Positions 61,448 to 64,000 of a stretch of 64,000 nt of DNA are shown piece by piece; the stretch's first letter is position 1, and every line of letters starts with the position of its first letter. Source of the stretch: Perognathus longimembris pacificus (Eukaryota; Chordata; Mammalia; Rodentia; Heteromyidae). Made by a program: the position numbers and the translations under genes. The DNA is taken from assembly GCF_023159225.1 (NCBI RefSeq), contig NC_063181.1:5725606-5789605 (forward strand), in the 5' to 3' direction. The notes beneath the pieces are model-generated. The model had not been told where the DNA came from. It searched no databases and saw nothing but the letters and a program-made list of their open reading frames with translations.

Positions 61448-64000
61448 CACAGCATCTTCCAACAAAACCTGTAGAGCTAGCTGGGCACTGGTGGCTCGCT
61501 CTCATAATCCTTTGGAGGCTGAGATCCAAGTGATCCAAGATTGCAGTTCAAAGGGAAGAAGGGAAGAACAGTCTTGCAAGACTCCATCTCCCAAATAACC
61601 ACCAAAAAGCTTGGCCAGTGGCCTGGCTCAGGTGGTAGAGTGCCAGCTTAATAAACATGCTGAGCAAGTAGAAGGTCCCCGAGTTTAAGTCTTCATACTG
61701 CCAAAAATAAATAAAAGGCATCTGGCTAGAAATACCCTCCAAAATGTGTGAATAACAAGAAGGAAAATTAGTACTTGCCATTATCACATAACGGTTTGTG
61801 TCTTCTCCAAACTTATATGTTGAAATCTCATAACTAACGCGATGTTAGGAGGCTGGGTTGTTTAGGCCATGGGGGTGGAATTCTCCAGAATAAGATCGGT
61901 GTTCTTATAAGAGACCACAAGAGAGGACCACCCCAAATCTACTTGATCTTGACCTCCAGTCTCCAGGACCCTGTTAGTCCCTTTTTATTACCATGACAGA
62001 ATGCTCGAGTGAACAAATTAAAGAATGACATTTTCATGTTCATTTGTATTTTGTTACTGCAGCCCAGAGAGACACAGTCCCTGCAGGGTGCAGATCATGG
62101 GCGTGGACTCAGGGTGGCTACCCAGGTCTCGCCATTTGTGATTATGAAGAAATGAAAGCCCTAAACTCCACTCCATACAGATGTGAAATGAATCTCGAGC
62201 AAACGCCTTCCTTGCCGAAACCCCGCAAGGAGGACCAGTCCTGAACCCTGAGCAGGGCTAACGGGCAGACGAGTGAAATGCCAGCACCCATAAGCGCACC
62301 CCAAAGAAAGATCAGACAGACAGCGTCACAGAAGACAATGCCTCACCACATGCGTGAGAAAAGCTATACAAGCGCGGGAAAGCCCAAAGCACGCACTATA
62401 TGGAGAGAAACAGCAATCATTAGGCCAGCGATGGAATTCAAGGAGAAGAAGTAAAGGTTTCCGTGTTGGAGACCCAGAAATAGAAGCTGTCAGGCAGTAT
62501 ATGGATCACAGTGGTGTATATTTGTACAGAAATGCTACACACAACACTACAGTGATATAGTCACTGAAAAAGAGTTCCTAGAAGAAACTAGACATCCTTT
62601 GCCTAGAGAAACAGTAAAATGAAAGTTAGTATCTGAAGAAAATACTGGCAGTAAAGCACAAAGTCAAGAAACAGCAGGGCGTGTGACAGGGTGAGTCAAG
62701 AACAGTAAACGCTGGAGAAGGAGCAGAATGGTCCCCCAAGCCCCTGCCCAATGCATAGTCAACCCGGAGCAACCCAGAGACAGTGAATCGAGGGAGAAAA
62801 AGGGAAAGTTAAACTTGAACATTGGCCTGAACTCTCCAGAATTAAAGCAGGTTGTGAATTCCAAATCACAGGGTCCTTAGGAACTCATCAAAGACAAAGC
62901 ACAGCATCTTGAAAGCTCTTGGGAATGCCTGCTATATTACATATAATACATTATATCACATGTAATACCGCACGTGGATACCTTCCCCAGAAGAGCCGGC
63001 GGAGTCTGGCCCAACGGCCTGCACCGCCGGGGAAAGACTCTCTCTGGCGTTCCCTTGGCTTTTGTTGAAAAAAACCCAGCATTTAAGAAATTTGGTGGTA
63101 AGTAATTTGGAGAGCACATCTTGTGTCTTCTTTCAAACAAGAATTGTCTATCTAACGTAGACATATATGATGAAGGAAAGGATGGCAGTTCTGAGCTCCA
63201 GAATGGGGCAGATGTATTTCCCATTTCTCACTGCTGTGGTGGGTTCACCCTCAAGCTGGTGTCTCGCACTGTGTTTAAAGTCAGCTCCGATCATTAAAGC
63301 AAGAATCAGTTCAATCTTTTCTTTTTCTTGCTTTCGCTTGGTAACAAACTTCTTTTCCTATGTTCATTTACCTGCCACGTACACTCAGAATCCAAGCCGT
63401 GATTGCGTTGTGACAAGCTACCTGCACTAACTTAAAAATATTGTCACAATTCAGTCAATCCAAGAATCTGTTAAGATTATTTAAATATAGGTCAAATAGA
63501 AAGGAACTTGAAAACAAGTCATGTTTATGTTTGCAGAAAGATAGAACATTATCAAAAATTCATCCACGCAAACTTATGAGCTGTCAGAAGCAATTCTGAT
63601 GCACCCGGGAAGGAAGAGGATGGCTTCTTCTTCTGAGGAAGGAAGCTTGAGGGACTGAAAAGATTTTTCTAAGCACAAGTAAGCGACCAATGAAGCAGGG
63701 TGTAGCGGGGCATGCCTGTCATTCTAGCACCCAGGAGACTGAGGCGGGAGGATTTCAAGTGTGATAGCAGCCTGGGCTTCTTAGCTAGACCCTGTCTAAA
63801 AAAGAAAAAGGGCAAAAAATATAAAAACAGAAAAATAAACAGACACTAACTAGAATGATTCTCAAATCCACCAAAATTAACATTCTAGATCATTGCAAGC
63901 AATAATTACAGAACAAAGACAGTTGATAAAAGGGCACTTACTTTTGCTTTAGCTGCATAATATATGTTTTATCTTCAATCATAATGCTGTAGGATGTCTG
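34861..64000 (-). CDS. ADAM2: ADAM2 / fertilin beta, 3' 18 exons (5' truncated by window)
   Basis: Sperm surface transmembrane protein that pairs with ADAM1 and acts in sperm migration and egg binding. Minus-strand exons: 64000-63942, 60619-60541, 59135-59059, 58747-58579, 56734-56678, 54327-54256, 53809-53643, 52341-52260, 49073-48937, 47300-47117, 44554-44456, 44346-44151, 41164-41059, 40071-39888, 37961-37884, 37625-37499, 36283-36124, 34894-34861. They sum to 2067 nt, or 688 codons plus stop, with all phases consistent; the full protein is about 735 residues. Order (numbered from the window edge): prodomain 1-128, metalloprotease-like 129-300s, disintegrin from about 345 with ECD at 408-410, cysteine-rich 420-556, EGF-like 557-600, transmembrane 640-660, short acidic tail. 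The zinc site HExxHxxGxxH is replaced (V269, Q270, S273, S279), so no protease activity is expected. Signal peptide exons lie beyond 64000. Confidence 0.96.
36124..36283 (-). CDS. ADAM2: ADAM2 transmembrane exon
   Basis: Acceptor TTTCTCCTAG, donor GATGA|GTATAT. It encodes [15 protein letters not shown], then a 20-residue hydrophobic helix ([19 protein letters not shown]), then basic [17 protein letters not shown]. Confidence 0.95.
37499..37625 (-). CDS. ADAM2: ADAM2 EGF-like exon 2
   Basis: Acceptor TGTTCTCAG, donor TACG|GTAAGC. It encodes [19 protein letters not shown] and [16 protein letters not shown]. Confidence 0.96.
37884..37961 (-). CDS. ADAM2: ADAM2 EGF-like exon 1
   Basis: Acceptor CCTTTTTAG, donor GGT|GTAAGT. 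It encodes [20 protein letters not shown] and NCNNHG. Confidence 0.94.
38030..38960 (+). mobile_element. L1 fragments
   Basis: CCCAGTTAGAATGGCTGTTA matches a common L1 3' end. Around 38220-38290 is an L1 internal piece (GAAGAAAGGATCCATGAGCT). 38780-38920 is an ORF2 piece (AATCAATATACAAAAACAAA, CTAGGAATAAATGTAACC). All are decayed. Confidence 0.65.
39180..39500 (+). mobile_element. Retroviral 3'-end fragment with poly(A)
   Basis: A purine-rich tract (AACAACAAATGGGGGAA) ends at a TGTTAGC start like an LTR edge (39290). It is followed by about 190 bp of U3/R-like sequence, AATAAA at about 39476, and an A run near 39492. This looks like the 3' end of an endogenous retroviral transcript copied back with its tail. 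There is no coding region. It lies in the ADAM2 intron between exons 39888 and 37961, on the opposite strand. Confidence 0.5.
39650..39830 (+). mobile_element. B1-like SINE fragment
   Basis: GGCTCATGCCTATTGTCCTA and CGCAGGAGGCTGAGATCTGG. Confidence 0.6.
39888..40071 (-). CDS. ADAM2: ADAM2 cysteine-rich exon
   Basis: Acceptor AATGGTAG after a pyrimidine-rich TTTTTCCTTCCT, donor AAG|GTGCGT. It encodes [11 protein letters not shown], then ICVTLEFP and [11 protein letters not shown]. Confidence 0.93.
40610..40795 (+). mobile_element. Composite SINE
   Basis: ACACCTGCAATTCCAGCCAC, then CACAAGGCCCTGAGTTCAAA and CCCTAGTACTATGAGAAC. Confidence 0.65.
41059..41164 (-). CDS. ADAM2: ADAM2 cysteine-rich exon
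   Basis: Acceptor TGTCTTTCAG, donor CTAA|GTAAGC. It encodes [20 protein letters not shown] and [14 protein letters not shown]. It has no Met in frame. Confidence 0.94.
42275..42485 (-). mobile_element. Dimeric tRNA-like SINE
   Basis: Nearly intact antisense copy: GGCCAGTCCTGGGCCTTGGA to GCCACTAGGCCATATTCCCA. Confidence 0.88.
42488..42625 (-). mobile_element. B1-like SINE, antisense
   Basis: CTCATGGACTTTCCTGCCCA and GAGTAGCTAGGATTTCAAGC; abuts the previous SINE. Confidence 0.7.
42686..42775 (+). mobile_element. SINE monomer
   Basis: GGGTTCGATTCCTCAGTACC box, followed by a (CAAA)n tail. Confidence 0.75.
43115..43136. repeat. (CA)n microsatellite
   Basis: 11 CA units in an ADAM2 intron. Confidence 0.95.
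44151..44346 (-). CDS. ADAM2: ADAM2 disintegrin loop and cysteine-rich start
   Basis: Acceptor TGTGTCATCAG, donor CAGG|GTGCGT. It encodes [20 protein letters not shown], so the disintegrin loop carries the fertilin-type ECD and not RGD. It then reads CNGSS, GHPCG and QCQDLFGQ. Confidence 0.96.
44456..44554 (-). CDS. ADAM2: ADAM2 disintegrin exon 1
   Basis: Acceptor TTGCCTTCCAG, donor CGG|GTAAGT. It encodes [20 protein letters not shown] and [13 protein letters not shown] with disintegrin cysteine spacing. Confidence 0.96.
44915..45130 (+). mobile_element. Composite SINE
   Basis: TTAGCTACTCAGGAGGACGA then GTGGCTTCAGTGGTTGAGTG; followed by a CA tract. Confidence 0.7.
45555..45775 (-). mobile_element. 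Dimeric tRNA-like SINE
   Basis: GCCAGTCCTGGGGCTTGACC to CTAGGCCACATTCCCAGCCC, nearly complete. Confidence 0.87.
47117..47300 (-). CDS. ADAM2: ADAM2 exon entering disintegrin domain
   Basis: Acceptor CATTTGCAG, donor TCG|GTAAGT. It encodes [16 protein letters not shown], then [16 protein letters not shown], the canonical start of ADAM disintegrin domains. Confidence 0.96.
47625..47775. repeat. Long CT-only tract
   Basis: About 150 bp almost purely C and T on the + strand (purine-rich in the ADAM2 transcript). Confidence 0.92.
48115..48345 (-). mobile_element. Composite SINE, antisense
   Basis: GGGCCTGGGCACTGTCCCTC then CTCCTGAGGAGCTAGGATAG. Confidence 0.65.
48676..48885 (-). mobile_element. 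Dimeric tRNA-like SINE
   Basis: Ends about 50 bp from the ADAM2 zinc-site exon; GGCCAGTCCTGGGCCTTGGA to TATATCCCCAGCCCC. Confidence 0.88.
48937..49073 (-). CDS. ADAM2: ADAM2 exon over degenerate zinc site
   Basis: Acceptor TTTTCCCAG, donor CAGT|GTAAGA. It encodes [20 protein letters not shown], then GMGISYDD and CIMNPEA. The position of HExxHxxGxxH reads [11 protein letters not shown], so the metal ligands are missing. Confidence 0.95.
49548..49778 (-). mobile_element. Composite SINE, antisense
   Basis: GGGACTTGAACTCAGGGCCT then TAGTAGCTAGGATTACAGGT. Confidence 0.7.
49948..50148 (+). mobile_element. Dimeric tRNA-like SINE
   Basis: Best + strand copy: GGGGCTGGGAATATAGCCTA, GGGTTCGATTCCTCAGCACC, ending CCAGGACTGGCC plus an A run. 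Confidence 0.9.
50390..50490 (+). mobile_element. L1 ORF2 fragment
   Basis: ACATCTAGGAATAAATCTGA followed by a GAAAAACTACA-like end is the L1 reverse-transcriptase region, heavily mutated. Confidence 0.55.
50840..51222 (-). mobile_element. Two antisense SINEs in tandem
   Basis: A dimeric copy with an internal deletion (50840-51008) followed by a composite copy (51030-51222), each starting with CAGTCCTGGGGCTTGAACTC or a close variant. Confidence 0.75.
51500..51725 (-). mobile_element. Diverged composite SINE
   Basis: CACTTCCTGAGTAGCTGAGC and an AGGCTGGTCTAAAAC segment. Confidence 0.5.
52260..52341 (-). CDS. ADAM2: ADAM2 metalloprotease-like exon
   Basis: Acceptor TTACATTTCAG, donor CTG|GTATGG. 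It encodes [20 protein letters not shown] and FAGGVVL. Confidence 0.93.
52788..53010 (+). mobile_element. Composite SINE
   Basis: TGTAATCCTAGCTACTCAGG then AGTAGCTCAAATGGAAGAGC. Confidence 0.7.
53459..53514. repeat. (GT)n microsatellite
   Basis: About 27 GT units, 130 bp from an ADAM2 exon. Confidence 0.97.
53643..53809 (-). CDS. ADAM2: ADAM2 metalloprotease-like exon
   Basis: Acceptor TTCTGTTTTAG, donor CTCAC|GTAAGC. It encodes [19 protein letters not shown] and ends [10 protein letters not shown]. Confidence 0.94.
54256..54327 (-). CDS. ADAM2: ADAM2 metalloprotease-like exon
   Basis: Acceptor TGTTTTGCAG, donor GCT|GTAAGT. It encodes [20 protein letters not shown] and LTNA. Confidence 0.94.
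55060..55097. repeat. (CCA)n trinucleotide repeat
   Basis: 12 perfect units, preceded by a short CA run. Confidence 0.96.
55370..55740 (+). mobile_element. L1 ORF2 5'-part fragment
   Basis: The segment around TTTACAGGAGACACACCACA and the following AAAGACACAAAT resembles L1 ORF2 downstream of the endonuclease; it is mutated. Confidence 0.5.
56213..56273. repeat. (CTT)n / (GAA)n trinucleotide repeat
   Basis: About 20 perfect CTT units, read as GAA repeats in the ADAM2 sense strand. Confidence 0.97.
56678..56734 (-). CDS. ADAM2: ADAM2 start of metalloprotease-like domain
   Basis: Acceptor TTCTTTTCAG, donor TTG|GTAAGT. It encodes [29 protein letters not shown] is the first strand of ADAM metalloprotease domains. 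Confidence 0.95.
57050..57160 (-). mobile_element. SINE fragment
   Basis: GGGCTTGAACTCAGGGCCTA, CTCAAGGCTAGCGCTCTACC. Confidence 0.7.
57512..57660 (-). mobile_element. SINE fragment
   Basis: GAGACTTGAACTCAGGGCCT, then GAGAGTCTCATGAATTTTTC. Confidence 0.6.
58329..58362. repeat. (GT)n microsatellite
   Basis: 17 GT units in an ADAM2 intron. Confidence 0.97.
58579..58747 (-). CDS. ADAM2: ADAM2 prodomain exon
   Basis: Acceptor AATTTGTAG, weak donor GAG|GTTGGT. It encodes [24 protein letters not shown] and LYAEKE. Confidence 0.94.
59059..59135 (-). CDS. ADAM2: ADAM2 prodomain exon (CHYQG)
   Basis: Acceptor TTGTCTTTCAG, donor CTCAG|GTGGTA. It encodes [20 protein letters not shown] and TCNGL plus a split Arg; CHYQGY is an ADAM prodomain signature. 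Confidence 0.94.
59715..59912 (+). mobile_element. Dimeric tRNA-like SINE
   Basis: GGGGCTGGGAATGTGGCTCA, GGGTTCAATTCCTTAGTACC, then CCAGGACTGTGGG. Confidence 0.88.
60541..60619 (-). CDS. ADAM2: ADAM2 prodomain exon
   Basis: Acceptor CTCTTCACAG, donor AAG|GTGTGT. It encodes [20 protein letters not shown] and IEEDSK. An A|GTAAGG just upstream looks stronger but breaks the frame. Confidence 0.88.
60712..60908 (-). mobile_element. Dimeric tRNA-like SINE
   Basis: TGCCAGTCCTGGGGCGTGGA to CTAGGCCATATTCCTAGCCC; lies in the intron just upstream of the exon at 60541. Confidence 0.88.
60940..61375 (+). mobile_element. L1 ORF2 3'-part fragment
   Basis: AACTGCATGGTACAGGCATT and ACAGATACATAGACCAGAGT are well-known L1 ORF2 phrases; frameshifted. 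Confidence 0.7.
61403..61446. repeat. (CA)n microsatellite
   Basis: 22 CA units between an L1 fragment and a SINE. Confidence 0.97.
61478..61712 (+). mobile_element. Composite SINE
   Basis: CTGGGCACTGGTGGCTCGCT, then CTGGCTCAGGTGGTAGAGTG. Confidence 0.7.
61790..61935 (+). mobile_element. Old LTR-like or DNA-repeat fragment
   Basis: TATGTTGAAATCTCATAACT followed by a GGAGGCTGGGTTGTTTAGG segment and TTCTTATAAGAGACC resembles a widespread ancient mammalian repeat. Family not certain. Confidence 0.4.
63703..63830 (+). mobile_element. B1-like SINE
   Basis: GGCATGCCTGTCATTCTAGC, CCAGGAGACTGAGGCGGGAG, then CCCTGTCTAAAAAA; 7SL-derived layout. Confidence 0.75.
63942..64000 (-). CDS. ADAM2: ADAM2 prodomain exon (cut by window end)
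   Basis: Donor AAAA|GTAAGT. The visible part reads [19 protein letters not shown] in frame, matching the ADAM2 prodomain start. Confidence 0.88.

Overview
This is mammalian nuclear DNA. It holds split genes with GT-AG introns, dense tRNA- and 7SL-related SINEs, L1 fragments and many (CA)n tracts. Three protein genes can be read exon by exon: CLU (clusterin, + strand), GULO (L-gulonolactone oxidase, - strand) and ADAM2 (fertilin beta, - strand, 5' end beyond the window). From memory, the Clu-Gulo-Adam2 order and orientation match mouse chromosome 14. The protein details are rodent-like, and the dimeric tRNA-like SINE with a GGTTCGATTCC box looks like the elements common in heteromyid rodents (pocket mice, kangaroo rats). 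The species call is inference from repeats and synteny, not from a database match.

Layout. Positions 1-2139 are CLU intron 1; exon 1 and the promoter lie upstream of the window. CLU coding exons 2-9 run from 2178 to 10071, encode 447 residues and end at an AATAAA at 10271. A 2.9 kb gap separates the tail-to-tail CLU and GULO genes. GULO runs backwards from an ATG at 26572 to a stop at 13163. Its twelve exons add up to exactly 440 codons with every intron phase matching, so the last enzyme of vitamin C synthesis appears intact. An 8 kb spacer (26.6-34.5 kb) follows, with a CpG-rich block near 31.3-31.7 kb. ADAM2 fills 34.5-64.0 kb: 18 exons give the last 688 residues, from the prodomain to the cytoplasmic tail. 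The base composition changes near 35 kb, from GC-rich CLU/GULO DNA to AT-rich ADAM2 introns with L1 fragments.

The three genes are neighbours but not a functional pathway. CLU is a secreted chaperone, GULO is a liver or kidney ER oxidase, and ADAM2 is a sperm surface protein whose metalloprotease site is degenerate.

Most unusual structures: a 0.5 kb minisatellite whose repeat unit includes the 5' splice site of GULO exon 10, giving ten decoy donors next to the real one; a GC-AG intron in CLU; a GULO start codon that forms the last three bases of exon 1; a CpG-rich island with two GCATGCGC boxes inside CLU intron 6; and a retroviral 3' end with a poly(A) tail inside ADAM2. I did not find a previously undescribed multi-gene system.
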